Origin: Guillardia theta CCMP2712
Lineage: Eukaryota; Cryptophyceae; Pyrenomonadales; Geminigeraceae
Assembly (NCBI RefSeq): GCF_000315625.1
Contig: NW_005434633.1
Location: forward strand, 317,367 to 381,366
Direction of reading: 5' to 3'
Length of the DNA stretch: 64,000 bases
The stretch's first letter is position 1. Each line of letters begins with the position of its first letter. The translations under genes were made by a program, and so were the position numbers. Below, in pieces: positions 1 to 13,148 of this stretch. The notes under the pieces are model-generated. The model saw only the letters and a program-made list of their open reading frames with translations. It was not told where the DNA came from and ran no database searches.

Positions 1-3000
1 GAGAATGACAAACAGCTGGTAAAAGAATTGTTCGAGCGTTTGCACCTCGAAAATTTGGAGTCTCTTGTGAAAAGCCGGAAGAACGATCTCCTGCAAGAAT
101 TCAGTGGAGAGCATAGCGTTTCAGCAGGAGACAAGACAAGATACAGAATCGCCAATGAGCTCAATCGCAAGTACGTCGAAGAGTCGGACCGTATGCGAAA
201 CGAAAGTTTGAATCAGTTCTGGAACTTCCTAGAGGAAGCTGATGACGGTCTTATCACAACCATAAAGCATTCCCAGATGAGCAGAGAGAACCTGATGGAC
301 GCGGTCAGGTCGCACGGAGAAAACATCAACACCTTCTACGACTCCATGGAGAAAGATCTTGAGGATCAGCTTGAACAGCTTCTGATGGAGAAGGAGAAGG
401 CAGTCTCAAAGAAAGTTGCCATCCTCGATGCTCACATCCACGGTCGTACAGGAAAAGCACTCTGGAAGAAGGTAAAGCTCGTTTTCCAGCTCACAAGGTT
501 GAAGGGAATGAAGCAGCAAGACACTCAGCAGATCCTGCCGGACGAGAGTCGACTGAAGGAGTACGAGCAGGCGCTAAATGAGTTCACCGAGTCGAAACTG
601 CAGTCCTTCGAGGAACAGATCGAGGGTGAGATACAGGGGAAGACGTCTCAATATGATGCAGAATTCTTGAAGAGACTGGAAGGGAGTGAAGTTGAAGACC
701 CTGAGGCGATCAAAGAATTGTTGCAGAATCACGATCTAGAGCGACAGAAGTTGCTGGAGAGATTGAACATGGACAAGATGTCTCAAATGGAGGAGTTGAA
801 GAAGCAGCTCGAAGAAAGGAAGACAAAGAAGATGATCAAGCTCAAGGCTGAAATTCATGAGAGAGCAGCTCAACAGCCCGACAGCCTAAAGACAGAAGAA
901 GGCTCCAAGCTCTTCCAGATACAGTCAGATCTCCTCATAGAGCAGGAGATCGAGGTCACTAAGCTTGAAGCAGCTCTGACTCGACAAGAATGCTCTGAGA
1001 TGTCCGAAGTTCGCAATCACAACTTGTTGATCTTCGAAGCTGAACAAGCGACTCTCAAGCAGGAAGCAAACGAACGCATCCGGGCGGCCTCCAGTGATTC
1101 AGAGAGAGCGAGGCTGATTGATGAGCATGAGATACAGTTGGCAAAACAGACTCTCATGCAAAATGTGGCCAAGGGCAAGAGCGAGGAGGAGCTGAGGAAT
1201 CGTCTTTCAGAGCGCAGAAAGAAAAGGGAACAATTCCTGCAGCTGCAGCACGAGAGGCAGAACGAGATGGTAGTCTCTGGCAAAGAAGCCGAGTCTATTG
1301 CGAGCGAGGTCAACCATTTCAAGAAGGAAACAGCTCTGGTGTTGAAGCACGAGCAAGAGAGAGCAAACGAGCTGCGGGAACAATTGCTGCAGGCCCAATC
1401 CGAGATCCAGATGCTCAAGGATGAGCTGAAGCTGCACGTGAAGAAGCAAATCGAAGAGCAGGAAAAGAAGATCGAGCGCGACCTCAATGCGTCCTCTGAC
1501 GAGAGGCGCGAAGAGTTGCTCCGACAGCACACACAAGACATTGAAAACCTGCGCAACATGGAGCAAGCCGACGCCGCTCGTCAACTTGCAAACTTGGAGA
1601 AGCATCTTCAATCGAAGAATGCAAAGAAGAAGAAGAAGTTGGAACAATCGCATGCAAAACAGATGAAAGAACTCAAGACCCAGCTTGAAAACGAGAAAAT
1701 TCAACATCTGACTGCAGACGAAATCAGCTCATCTGTGGAAAAGGAATTTGCAGACAAAGAGAGGATTGAAGCAGAAAACATCACCATGAAGATGGAAGAA
1801 CAGAAGAAGAAAGTGATAGCTGAAGCTAACGAAGAATTCATGATGAAGATCAAAGACGATCTAAGTGAAGACGAGAAGCAGAGGCTTATCTCTCAACATG
1901 AGGAGAACTTAGCCAAGTTGTCCAAGTACATCGACAAGGAGAATGCACGAAGACAAGAAGCTCTGAAAGCACAACTTCTTGAAAAACGGAAGAAGAAAGA
2001 AGAGAGAATGATGGCAAGAAAGCATCAGAAAGAAAAACAAGATGAAATTGTCAACAAGCAGCGACAAGAACTGGATCAACTCGAGAAGGAACAAGAGAGG
2101 GAGAGAAAAGAGCAACTGAAAAGATTGGAGGAAGAGCTCCAAAAGGAAAAGGATGAGGAGCTACAGAGGATTCTCGCAGCAGAAGCGAACGTTCCTGCTC
2201 CTGACGTGCAGGAATCAGAGAGCAAGATCGAAGAGGGTGACATTCCAGGTTCAGTGTTGAGCCAGGACACAGAGAAAGAAAAACTGCTCGAGGAAGCACA
2301 CAACAAAGAGAATACCATAAGGAATCAAGCTTCTCTTGACCGTCAGAAGCAGGAACAAGATTTGCAACAGAGACTGGAAAAGAAGAAAGAGAAGAGGATG
2401 TTGGAGTTGAAGCGGAAACAGGAAGCAGAGATGGAACAGAAGCTTTATGAGCAAGTCGAAGAAGCGACCAAGATGCTGGAGTTAAGCTCAGCCGAGCAGA
2501 AGGCTGAGAACGAGGCAGAAGCAGAAGAAATGGAAGACGCAGGGTTGGACCTCTACGTTGACAAGACCGTTGAAGACGATTTCGAGAAGAGACTTGAGGA
2601 GGAGCGTCAAAATCTACAGCACGAGCTCGAGAAGATGAAGGAGGAGCAGGAGAGGATGAAGCGCGAAATCCTCGAGAAGCAAGAGCTGGAGATGAAGAAG
2701 CTGGAAGAAGAAATGCAGAAAGATCAGGAAGCGTTCGAGCAGGCCCTGATGGCTGAGCAGCAAAAGAAAGCTGAAGAGCTCAAGCAAAGGAGGCAGGAGA
2801 TGGAAAAAGAACTGCAGATGAAGGCAGACAGCGCGACTGCAGAGGAACGAGATCTGCTGATTCAGCAGCACGAAGAGAAGATGAAGATGCTAGAACAGGA
2901 GGAAGCCATGAAGAAGATGTCGACAGAAGAGGAGCTGAAGGCGAGAGTTGCTCAGCGCAAGGAGAAGAAGAAGAAGTTGCAGCAGAAGCGTGCAAACGAG

Positions 3001-4354
3001 AGCTTGCAGCTGCTCTTGACGGAGCAGAAAGAGAGGGAGCATGAGCTAAAAGAAATCCTACGACAGAAGCAGGTCGATGACATGATTGCGATGGCCCGAG
3101 CTGGGAATTTAGAAAATGCGATTCACCTCTTGCAACAGTTGCACAGCAAAGAGCTCGAGGAAGAAGACGTGAGCTTTGCCGAAGAATATGCAAAGAAGAT
3201 GGCATCGGCTCAAGATGAAAAGCATTCTGAAAACCTGGAGCAAGATTTGAAAGCGACAAGAGAGAAGAGGTTAGAAGAGCTGAAAGCTAAACATGAGAAG
3301 GAGATGTCCAACATTCAGAGCATGAAGAAGCGGGAATCAGACCGAGATGTGCTCATGAAGAAGCTAGAACAAAGAGCTTCTGAGTTCAAGAAGATGGAGG
3401 ACGAGTTCCGAGCTCGAATGGAAGCGGAAGTTGCTCGAATAGAGGAGGAAAATGAGCGTCTTTACCAGAAGGAATTGGAGGAGATCAAAGGAAAGCGCGG
3501 CAAGATTGCATCAGGGCATAGAGGAAGCTCCCGCTCCCAAACTCGTGAGAGCATTCAGAAGGAACACGAGCAAGAGAGTTTGTCATTGTCGTCGGCGTTA
3601 AGTGACGAGCAGCGGAAGCAAGAGATCATACTGAAGAGGAAGATCGAGCAAAGGCGGCAAGAGAGGAAAGCTACTTTTATCAAGATATGCACAGATCTGT
3701 TTCATGAGATCCGAGATGGCAAGAGTTTGGATTCTCTGAGTTTCGACAAGTTGACCAGCTCTGAGGTCGATTCTGCCAAGAAGATTCTGGAGAGAGGTAA
3801 GAGACGGTACGAAGAGAAGAAGAAGTTGCCAGTTGGCAAAGCTGCTGAAAAGTGGATGAAGAAAGCTTTGAACCGAAGGCTCTCAGTCGATCTCCTCGCG
3901 GAAGACGAGCGCAGGCAAAATCAAGACGAGGCAGGCGGCTCGTCTCAGGTCGTTAAGCGTTGCCTCCATCTTTCATGTCTGATCGCTGACGTCCCGCAGC
4001 TCCAGTCGAGCTTCATGCTGCACAGGCCTGCACAAGACGAACAGGTGCATGCGCTGACCGCGACCTTCTTTCAACTGACACTCGTCACTCTAGTTCCACG
4101 ACGAACGAGCACAGCTGGCGGAGCACGAGAGGAAGGCAAGGTTGGCCAGGGAGCGAGCAGATGCTATAGCTAGGGAGATCGAGGGCTTGAAGAAGTCTCA
4201 GATTCAGCAGGGCCAGAGCGACGCGATCAAGATCTCTCAGGACGAGTTCATGGAGATGCTTCGGGAATCAAACCTAACTACAAAGCTGCTGGAGGTCGAG
4301 AGGCTGCTCCGGCTGCTGGTGGAGAAGAACAGCAAGTCCAAGCCGTCCAGCTAG
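1..4354 (+). CDS. Giant coiled-coil protein (5' partial), two exons seen
   Basis: The reading frame is open from base 1, so the N-terminus lies upstream. Exon 1 runs to 3948 (1,316 codons). A phase-0 GT-AG intron at 3949-4093 joins it to exon 2, which continues the same charged helix (FHDERAQLAEHERKARLA) to the TAG at 4352. Reading through the intron would give an unrelated tail, which supports splicing. Almost the whole protein is Glu/Lys/Arg/Gln-rich coiled coil. It contains a recurrent module in which an ERxxLIxQHE-like segment is followed about 30 residues later by an RKxKK cluster. Copies start near 703, 1092, 1492, 1861 and 2831. There is no signal peptide or catalytic motif in the visible part. 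It is probably cytoskeletal or scaffolding; that is inferred from composition only, and I recognise no named family. Confidence 0.85.
3949..4093 (+). other. Intron of the coiled-coil gene
   Basis: GT at 3949-3950 follows CAG; AG at 4092-4093. The phase is 0. Removing these 145 bases restores a continuous coiled coil into the final exon, whereas the unspliced frame yields a hydrophobic, non-helical tail. Confidence 0.75.
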
Positions 4355-4363
4355 CCCAGGTTT

Positions 4364-6616
4364 CTAGTCTTTGTAGATGTAGTTTGGTAGGAACTCACAC
4401 ACGAAGTCGATGGTGGTCAGGGTACCATGAGGGCCCGTCACGCTCTCCCCGTGCTTGTCGAGCAAGGGCATGTCCCGATAAACTCGTTGAAACAAGACTC
4501 CTCGTCTCACCGCCTGTAGCGAGCCCAGCTGCACGCACACGCTGCCGGCCATGAGGTCTCGATGAAGCATGCCTCCTTGCTCCAACACCATCACACACAA
4601 CATCGTCGCCTTCGTGTTGGCCGTTAAGTTCGACTCGAAATGTGTCTCCCCTTGCGGCCATCGCGTTTCCAGAGCTCCCTTCTGCACTGAAGTGTCGCTC
4701 CATACGAGGGACTTCATGTCGTTGGAGGATAGATGCTCCTGACAGCGAGTGACGGAGAGTACTGGAAAGGAGAGGGTTGCTCACCTTGCAGCAGAAGAAG
4801 GAGACTGAGTCGTTCCTCTGCCTCTGATCCATCAGATCTCCGAACTCTGAGAGCGAGCCCGCGGCGTAACGGACGAACAAATGATGCTTCATGCTGTTCT
4901 TCTTCCGTTGCGACACCATGTTCTGAACCTTGAGGATCCGAATGCGCAGAAACCCTCCCTCTACGTCGCAGGTCGAGCCGTGCGACTTGCCGTTGACATT
5001 CAACGGGAAAGCCAACGATTGCAACTCGAGACCGTCTTCGATGGGAAGGTCCTGTTTGGGAGCAAGCAGGTTGAGTTTGATTCGAAGAAAGATCCTGCCG
5101 TTCCTTTGACCTTTCTGAGCTCCAAGTCAATAGTCATGAGAACAAGCACATTTGAAATACCAGAGGACAAGACTTGTACTTAACTTGAGCGTTCGGAGTA
5201 AGCCCTAGCTCCTTCTGCAACGTTGACATTTGAATTACACAAGTCCCGACGGCTTTGTTGGTACTTTGTTCTATAACTGTGATTCTCCTGTAATCTGCAG
5301 ATCAGCCCAGAAAAGAAACTCTTCACAGAAACAGATCCATCACATGGTATCTTCTAAACTCTTCACCAGGAACTCGTATGTCTGCTCATCATCGCATTTC
5401 CAGCCTTGCTGCATCGGTCTTCTTGACAAGTATGCGACCTGCACGGAAAAACACTTGAGATAGATTTTTGCTTCCCCTGTAGAAAACGTACATTCTTGTG
5501 ATTGGGAGGAACAGAGTCGTTGAGTGAATCGCGATCTCCATACTCCACGATACACATCAGACTGCCCTCCCCACTCGCTGATTCAACTCCTTCCAGGTCA
5601 TGCCCACTTTGCACAGTGACTGACAACAAGGAGAAGCTCTCGTCTATCCTAGTGGACAAGTCATACTCCATTTCCCGTCGGCGGTTCCTCTCTTTCAACG
5701 ACAGCGCCTTCTGAAGGTCGCCAATGATCGCCATCTTCTCCGAGGACATGTCGGTCGGGCCGAGTTTCAGGTCTGAGCAGATGAGCTTGTTTATCACCAG
5801 CTTCTCGAACGCCATGCGCAGCAAAGGAATAGCCATGACATCCAGCAGGTCGGCGATCCAGAGAGAGAAGGCGAGAGAGGGGATGTTGGTGAAGAACATC
5901 TTCAATCCGCAGACGTTTGGGAAGGAGGGGTAGTCGTAAGAGGCGTCCCTCGCATCGAGCTCGATCCATTCCAGCTCTAGTCGAAGGTTACCGGAGATCT
6001 CGAGGTTCTTCATTGAGATCGGAACTCCCCAGACACTGACAGTCAGGTTCATGTCCTTGGTGAGCAACTTCACGTCGATATCCAGCTCATGGCACCAGTC
6101 ATCCGCGCTCATCGTCTTCTTCGACACTCCCAGCAGGTTGTTCTTGGGCCTCCCGGTCACGCGGCGAATTTGAATCGGCTGAGACCCGAACTGCGTGCTA
6201 ACAACTTTGACGCCTAACTGACTCGCGTAGAACTCGATGTTGCTAGCGACGAAGCTCTGAAGCCAAGGCTCGTAGGTCTGCCATGCTTGTGCCAGCATCA
6301 GATTCATCCACTCATCCTCCACGCTGACGGGGTTGACTGAAAGATACTTGAGCTGGGTCCTGATAGAATCCTTGGAGAAGGTGTAGGCCTCCTCTCGCTT
6401 TTCCTTCCACTGCTCAGGTCATTTGGTGGGATGCACAAACAAGCGCTTGCAGTCTCACACCTTGTTGAGGATGGGAGGAATGCTTGATTCGAAAAATACC
6501 ACCAGCTCGACGAAAGGGATACACAGAAAACAATCGATTCTCAGCCATCCTATCAGGAAGCATAGAAGCATGACAGACAGAACATGCAAATACTGAAACC
6601 AGAGTAAGGTCATCAT
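4364..6616 (-). CDS. SMP- and C2-domain membrane-tether protein (tricalbin / extended-synaptotagmin-like)
   Basis: This is a multi-exon minus-strand gene. The first exon encodes a hydrophobic hairpin-like stretch (VLSVMLLCFLIGWL then LCIPFVELVVFF). After an intron at 6410-6460 the next exon (6409 to about 5490) encodes an SMP lipid-transfer-type domain, with WMNLMLAQAWQTYEPWLQ at its start, and then the first C2 strands (LLSVTVQSGHDLEGV). Further exons on the minus strand give a second C2-like domain (FLRIRILKVQN, HHLFVRYAAGS). The last exon runs 4738-4364. The order membrane anchor, SMP, C2 is that of tricalbins/E-Syts, which tether the ER to the plasma membrane and move lipids. The first in-frame Met is at 6616; an upstream exon is possible. 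Introns of 51 bp (6410-6460) and 46 bp (4739-4784) are unusually short. Exact middle exon borders (4785-5490) are approximate. Confidence 0.75.
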
Positions 6617-7331
6617 AAACAGATCGAAGAACGCACCATATCGTACGTTCCTGCCAACCAGTACTTCAATCGATCGTTCACGGGGACAGAACAGAAGATT
6701 CCATCAGGCTTGCGATGCATGGAATAAGTTTTGACTGCAAGTATCTGAAGCATGATCTGGAAAGCAAGCAATCGATCATCCATCAGCAGTCTGTATGCAC
6801 CATCTTACCAGCCACGACCATGACATGTTCATCCTCCCTAGTCCTGCTGCAAGGACCATTGGGATCCTCAATCGTAAACTCTCCTTCCATGGAAGTCGCA
6901 AGATGCGTCTTGTGATTTCAAATTGGGCGTTCATATCTTACGTTCATGAACACATCTCCCACACCATCATCTCATCATACATCATCATACATCGTCTCTT
7001 CATCATCAAATTACCATATCTCATCACAAAGCTTCCTCTGCATCATCAAATATCATCATCATCATTATATCATCATATCATCATATCATCATATCATCAT
7101 ATCATCATCATATCATCATATCATCATATCATCATCATATCATCATCATCATCATCATATATCATCGTCATCATCACTTCTTGGCTTCTTGTCGCATCTC
7201 TTTCCTCAGGAGGTCCCCCCGACCTAGCGGGATGTACCAAAATGGAAGGACAGAGTAGGACATAGTATCCCCGGGCCGGCGACTAGCTAGGTCTATGAGT
7301 AACGGTCCATTTATTTAATCAGGTTTTCATT
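6617..7331. other. Intergenic: 5' flank of the SMP/C2 gene and 3' flank of the next gene
   Basis: I find no convincing gene here. The stretch 6940-7170 is AT-rich with an (ATC)n microsatellite. Open frames across it are low-complexity His/Ser runs produced by that repeat. Confidence 0.6.
7040..7162. repeat. (ATC)n microsatellite
   Basis: Imperfect tandem repeats of ATC and ATATC over about 120 bp, lying between two minus-strand genes. Confidence 0.9.
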
Positions 7332-10300
7332 CTACTCTCGTCGTTTGACGCTCAGGCTCATACTGACTCTTGACTCCTGTTGGTTCTTGCCCTTCACCCT
7401 GTCGTTGCCATGGTAGAGCACCACCTCCACGTTCTTGGAAGCGCTCGCTTCGCTCAGCACCCCTCTGATCTCCTGTCCTGTCACCTTCCCCGTGCCCAGA
7501 AGATCATCCTTGGTCAACCTGTCCCAGTCCCACAGCTCGATGGTCAAGTCCTCGCAGTTGTCCAGCTGCCAGATGGGCAGGTCGAAGGTCTCATTCCAGA
7601 CAGGGTCCAACGTCTTGATCCTCTTGTCTGTGACGTACTCGAACTGTCCTCCTCCCTTGCCGATCTTCACCTTCACATACGGATCGCAGGTTCCCAGAAC
7701 ATCTGCTTTAGGAAGGTTCGAGGCGGAAATGACGCAGATAGTGAGGATCGCTTCATGCTTGCCCTCGATATCTTCTTGTTGCCATGCCCTCTCGATCTCT
7801 CCAAAGCTCAACTTCATCGGCACTTCGTCCTCCAGCGCGTCCCACCTGGGCACAGGGAAACATCAGGCGACGACAACCTTCACAAGGCTTCGCATACATC
7901 CACTTGTACGGGTGAAAGCCAGATCCGCTGACCTGTTTCACAAGCTCTCACTCCCCCCCCCCCCCAACATCCCCTTGATCGCCAGCTACCCGATGAGGGA
8001 ACATCTTCTTGTCGAAGGTGCCGATGGCGTCGATGGCGTCAGAGCTGCGACGTCATGTGAGCGGATATATCGAGTCACAATCATGACGTTACTTGTTGGA
8101 AAAGATGATGAATCCAAGGCCGTGTAGTCTGGGGTCTTTTCCTTGGTTGACGACAGCCTGGAGATAATCGTGTCAGATCTCAACATGTAGAAGGCGAGAC
8201 ATGACTTGGTTGCCGAGCACAGACTTGCGGACTCGTCCAATCTGTTTGCGTTCGGGTAAGCTTCAATCGTTACCACAATCACACATGATCACTGACCGCA
8301 ACTATGTTTCGTAGCAGATCCTTCTCTGCTTTCTTGTAGAACTAAGTGTCGAGACGTCAGTCCACCAACAAACGACTCGAAATCATTCAGCTACCATTGC
8401 AGATCTGCACATCCTTTCTATGTATTCATTCTTCTTGTCGACGCTAGCCATGTCATATCTGGTTTAGCCATGCAATCAGAATCATGCATCACCATTAAGT
8501 GCACAACATCTCACCTGTAATAAAAATTGCCAAAGAACGATTCCTCCGTCAAAAAAGTCTTCTTCTCCTCCTTTTCCTTGGCTTTTTTTTCTTCTCGTTT
8601 GTACAGGAAGGTCAACAACATGTCTCGAACCTGAAAGACATAACTTGTCAACCGAAAGTCTACAACCAAGGTCTTGAGCTCACAAGGGGCCGGCCATCTC
8701 CGTCGTGATCAAGATCTAGAATTTCAACCTTGATAGGTCGGTCAAACGAGCCTTTCTTTGCGTTTCTGCCTCAGCCCTCCTTCACCTTGTGCAGCTTCAT
8801 CTTCATGATCTCAGGCCTGGAGGTCCAGCACAGATCCATGCCTTGGTACACTTCCTAACAGGGACTCAGCAGGCAGTCGCAACGAGCGCATGACGTGACT
8901 TGAATCTTCCACGAGGCTTCTGGAGCGAGGGCGGCAGGGCCGTGTATCCACTCCCAGTCTCCGTTGTAGATGATGCTTCCGCTCCTGGGGCTCCATGCCA
9001 GGGGCGGAGCGCCTGCCTGAGTGAGACGATGGCCGTTCTGATGCATGACAGCGCTGGTTGAAGGGTCAGGAGGGAGGGCGAGGGAGCAGGGTGAGCGAGG
9101 AAAGACCGCAGTATGATTGGAACGCCCTGAGCATCCACGGGAGATATCTGCAGGAGAGCTTTGAGGAAGAGGCAAGAGGAGGAAGTGAAGTGCCTTTGTG
9201 AGCAAGTCGTCTCCTGCTATCTTGGTGTTGATCTCGTCGGGAGGAATGAATGGGAAGCGAACAAGAAGCATCTGTTCAAGGTGTCAAAATACCAGAAATC
9301 CCCGCCGGTTCCCAGCATCACAATGTCGATGATGCCCACAGACTTGTGATTGATCTTGGGCTTCAAGTCCAGCAGTTGCTTCTGTCGGGCCTGAAAAACG
9401 AGTCACATTTGTGAAGCAAGCTTGCAGACATCTACCTCTTCCTTCTTCACCTTGTCTGATTGTGAAACTCCGATGCTGAGAGACTCTAGTTGGAAAGGTG
9501 AGGCAAGCAGATAAAGGTGGTTGACGACACATACTGCTTTCTTGTACACGTTTATCGATCTCTGCCTGCAACTTGGCATACGCATCCTGGGGTTGCGTCA
9601 AGTGCAGTTGACAGATCACTAGGTACGTGTACCTCAATTCTCCTCCATCGAACGTTAATCCAGTCTTTCACAGCCTGGAAGACCAGGATCTCTTCGCATT
9701 GCATCTCATCATTGCTGTACCCGTGATGAGCGAGCGCAACACAAGACTAATGCCTCCCCCACCTCAGAAAGATCTTCATGCCGCTCGCCGTCAGCGCCTG
9801 CGCTCCGTCACGCCCGAAGCAGATGCTTTCGAGATGTTCTATAGCAAAGAAGACAAGCTCTGTTGACACGTCAGGAAACTTGTGCAGACCCCCAGCTGTT
9901 GGACCTTGAAGCCAGTCCCGCCCTAGTCCATCCGGGTCGATCGCCATGGCCGCACTCCACATGTAGAAACCCCAGTCGGGGAAGAAGCCCTGGGGAAGCG
10001 GGTCAGGAGACTTTGCTAGCACAAGAAGCGAGGCTGACTTGTTTGTGGAGCATCACCAAGAGATACTTGAGACCAAGCTTCTTCGCTATCAAGATGAAGT
10101 CCCTCACCTGCAAGTACAAGACTGTGAGACATGCACGAGGTGATGGCGATGGAGGTCTGGAGATGATGATATGATGATGGTGATGGTGATTATGATGATG
10201 ATGGTGGTGATGATGATGATGATGATGATGATGATGGTGATGGTGATGGTGATGGAGGAGGAGGTGGTGGTAGTGGTGGAGGAGGAAGAGGTGGTGGTGG

Positions 10301-12916
10301 TGGTGATGGTTGTGGTGGTGGTGGTGGTGGTGGTGGTTATGATGATGATATTCACCTGATCTGATCGGACTCGAACTTGTTGTCGTAAAAGCCCAGGGTC
10401 GTAGGCGTAGACATACTTGATAAGCTGCATGTAAATCAGCCATATGAAGATTTCTCATCAAGTTCTCAGGCAGCAATTCCATAACCTCATTCAACACCGT
10501 CGGATTCTCAACACTTGTAAATCTCAGAATGAGTTTGGGTTTTTCCTTGGATACATGTTAGGCGATGTTTCAAGTGACATTGAAAGGATCGGGTGAACTT
10601 GGCACGCAAATCGAGTTTACACGAAGAAATCAAGTCTGACCTGCTGAAAGACGTTCGTTACGGTCGTCTTGCCTGTCTGTGAACTCCTTGCGGCCGATCC
10701 ATGTGCACACGTACACCTGAACATAGATAAATGTCAATTACGTGTCCGCTCTGTGCAAAGCTACAACAACATACCTCAAGCCGATACCTGAGACGGTTCC
10801 TGGTACCTTCAGCAGCTTTAGCAAGGGGGAACGAGGAGAGGGAAGGATGAAGAAAGGGGGGAACGATGAGAGGGAAGGATGAAGGGAGGGAAAGCATGGG
10901 TGTCGCTCAGTACAGAGATGCATGTGCTGGGGTTCCATTCGTGCTCAACAAAGGGACCGGCGCTTTTGCTTTTCTCTGTGCAAGGATCAGAAAATAATCT
11001 ACTCCTGGCTAAACATTACTCTTCTTCTGGGTTTGGTTGATTTCATCTGGGTCGTCCTTGAACAGCTCATTTCGGATAGCTAGAATGATGATCAGCGCAG
11101 CGACAGCAGAGAGAGATTATACCTTGTATGATAGCGTCTATTTCAGAATTGTCTTGAATATCGATGATTTCAACCAATTCCTGTCTTGATGTTCAGGAGT
11201 TTCTTGTATCCGAAATCCAGTATTTCACCTTTTTCTTTGTAGATGAATCAAAATTCCCGTCGTCATCCTTGTTTTTAGTCATCGACTGCACAGCGCTTCA
11301 AAATGGATTTGATGAGCATTGAGTAGAAGACCTCTTGAATGTATTTCTCCAACTGAAATCACGTTGGTTACATCACACGCATTACAAAACCTCAACGCCG
11401 TCCTACCTTATCGAAAAGATTCTTCAAGTGATCTCTTAGTTCTCGACATCTAGCCCACAGCACCGAGCAATGAGCTGAGAACAAAGAAGAGGTCATTCAT
11501 GGAATCTTTGAAAAGGATCATCCAGAAAGAACACACCAAACACTTCTACTCTTGTATTTCCTTGCGATGCCTCCACGCTCACGTCGGACAACGACCCTGA
11601 TACCTGTGTCAGATCTACAAACTTGGGACAGAGAGAGTTCAGAGTTCAGACATGGCATATCTGTCTCGATCTTTGGTACAATCTTCCATTCTTCCTGATC
11701 AACCTGACAGTTTTCTCACGCCTTGCCAATCCACAAGATAGTCAAAGACCGCAGTAGGTAGCAGTCCTTGAAAGCTCTCCACCTGTCTGTCAGTGAGCAA
11801 GAAATCTGAAACTCGATCCAAGTCCGTACCACATCCATTGCCCAGGCTTTCACTTCCTCTGATTTCTTGAGATCTTTCTTCAGCTGGGCTGGAGGGAAGC
11901 ATCAATGTGGAGAAGTGGCGCGTAATGGCGATTTCCAACCTTCTCTCTCCTTCGATTCCTTCAATGATTCCTTCAACTGCTCGACTTGCTTCAGACTCTC
12001 GTCAAGCCTGTTGAGCATTCAAACATCAAAATCTAGGAACAATTTGTTGCAAAAGAATGTACAATTCTTGTGGAGTTTTCTTCTTCTCCTTCTCCTTCTC
12101 CTTCTCCTTCTCCTTCTCCTTCGCTTTCTTCGAGTCTTCTTCATCTGTATTTTTAGTTCCAGTTCTAATCTCAATGTTCACCTACAAGGCGGTCAGGGAA
12201 ATGACCTTTGCAGACATGAGCTGGATTTACACTAGTGGGACTCCCATCTTTTCCTGTTCTGGTTTTCCCTTCAAACTTGATCTCCGATTTCAGAGGCATC
12301 CATGTGCTGATGTTGGCCTGGACAGGATGGTTGAGACTGATTACAAAAACACACCAACAGCTACCTGCAACAGCCTTTCCATCTCTATCCCCTTCACAAG
12401 AAACGATCCTGTAGAAGCATCGGGCCAGTGAGAGGGGAACAACGTGGGGTAGCAATCGTACCGATGAACTCGTTCTTTCCGAAACGATCCCAGTCAAAGA
12501 TCTCCACCTTGGATTCGCAAACATTTCAGCCAATGTCTGCAGGACAGCATGCCTACGTTCAGATCCGTCTCGCTCAGTTTGGCCTCGTCGATGTCGAAGG
12601 TAAAGATCTGCCATTGACAGTGAACCATTCGGAAAGCTTCGAGTTGTTTGCCCACCTCGTTGAAAGTAGCATTGAGAGTGTTCTTCTTAGTCTCTGTCTT
12701 GTGTTTCTGCGCACAAACGTTTCAGCATCGTGCTCCCGTCTACCACCCCCCTACCTTCTCCCCGTAGGTGACCATAACGTAGGGGTCACACTTGCCAAAC
12801 ATCCCTGAGTCCATCTTGGGCAGATGGGCTGAAAGAAGAGTCAGAAGGGTCTTTGGTGCTGCATGGCTCGCCATACCTACGTCCACCACCTTCACCTCCA
12901 GCTGGCGGATCCACAT
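7332..12916 (-). CDS. Large multi-exon protein with N- and C-terminal C2 domains
   Basis: Many short minus-strand exons can be followed. The first C2 domain is split over five or more exons from about 12916 to 12440: MWIRQLEVKVVDV, then KCDPYVMVTYGEK, KHKTETKKNTLNATFNE, IFTFDIDEAKLSETDLN, and VEIFDWDRFGKNEFI. A Lys/Glu coiled coil follows (12180-11800). The middle (about 11700-8800) is a mostly helical region I do not recognise, with exons such as 10103-10040 and 9970-9770. The last exon (7853-7332) is a complete C2 domain with Ca-binding-type loops (NLPKADVLGTCDPYVKV; IELWDWDRLTKDDLLG). C2 domains bind membranes, often with Ca2+. The Met at 12916 is the likely start but an upstream exon is possible. 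Two neighbouring genes cannot be excluded; exon continuity through 8000-11700 needs transcript data. Confidence 0.55.
10150..10355. repeat. Trinucleotide (GAT/GGT) low-complexity tract in an intron
   Basis: About 200 bp of tandem GATGAT, GGTGAT and GGTGGT on the plus strand, inside an intron of the minus-strand C2 gene. Long Met/Val or His frames here are repeat artefacts. Confidence 0.85.
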
Positions 12917-13006
12917 GGTGGAGCGCCGAACCTGTCGCAACGTGTAAGTTGAAGCTCCGACACTTCCCGTCGCTGCTTTTCTTCCACACTAACACACTAG
13001 CTGCCT

Positions 13007-13103
13007 GCCTGCCTTCCTGCCTCGATCCTTCCCTGTATCCCTTTCTCCTTCCCTGCCTGCCTGCCTGCCTGCCTGCCTACCTGCCTGCCTGCCTGCCTAC
13101 CTA

Positions 13104-13146
<43 letters not shown>
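13007..13146. repeat. (CTGC)n tetranucleotide tract upstream of the C2 gene
   Basis: Tandem CTGC/CTAC units, dense from 13054 to 13143. The 13147-13787 stretch that follows holds a C10 run (about 13289), a long G run (about 13414-13428) and no gene I can support. An open minus frame at 13495-13683 has no recognisable features. Confidence 0.85.

Positions 13147-13148
<2 letters not shown>

Noticed and set aside
1017-2871. Long minus-strand open frames opposite the coiled-coil gene
   Set aside because: They are Leu/Ser-rich mirror images of Glu/Lys codons and have no independent features.
7931-7970. Poly-C runs (also near 13290 and 29212) as functional elements
   Set aside because: Short homopolymers in introns or spacers; ordinary low complexity or sequencing-prone sites.
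10104-10497. His-, Thr- and Met/Val-rich frames over the trinucleotide tract
   Set aside because: Produced by the simple repeat in an intron; no start, domain or codon signal.
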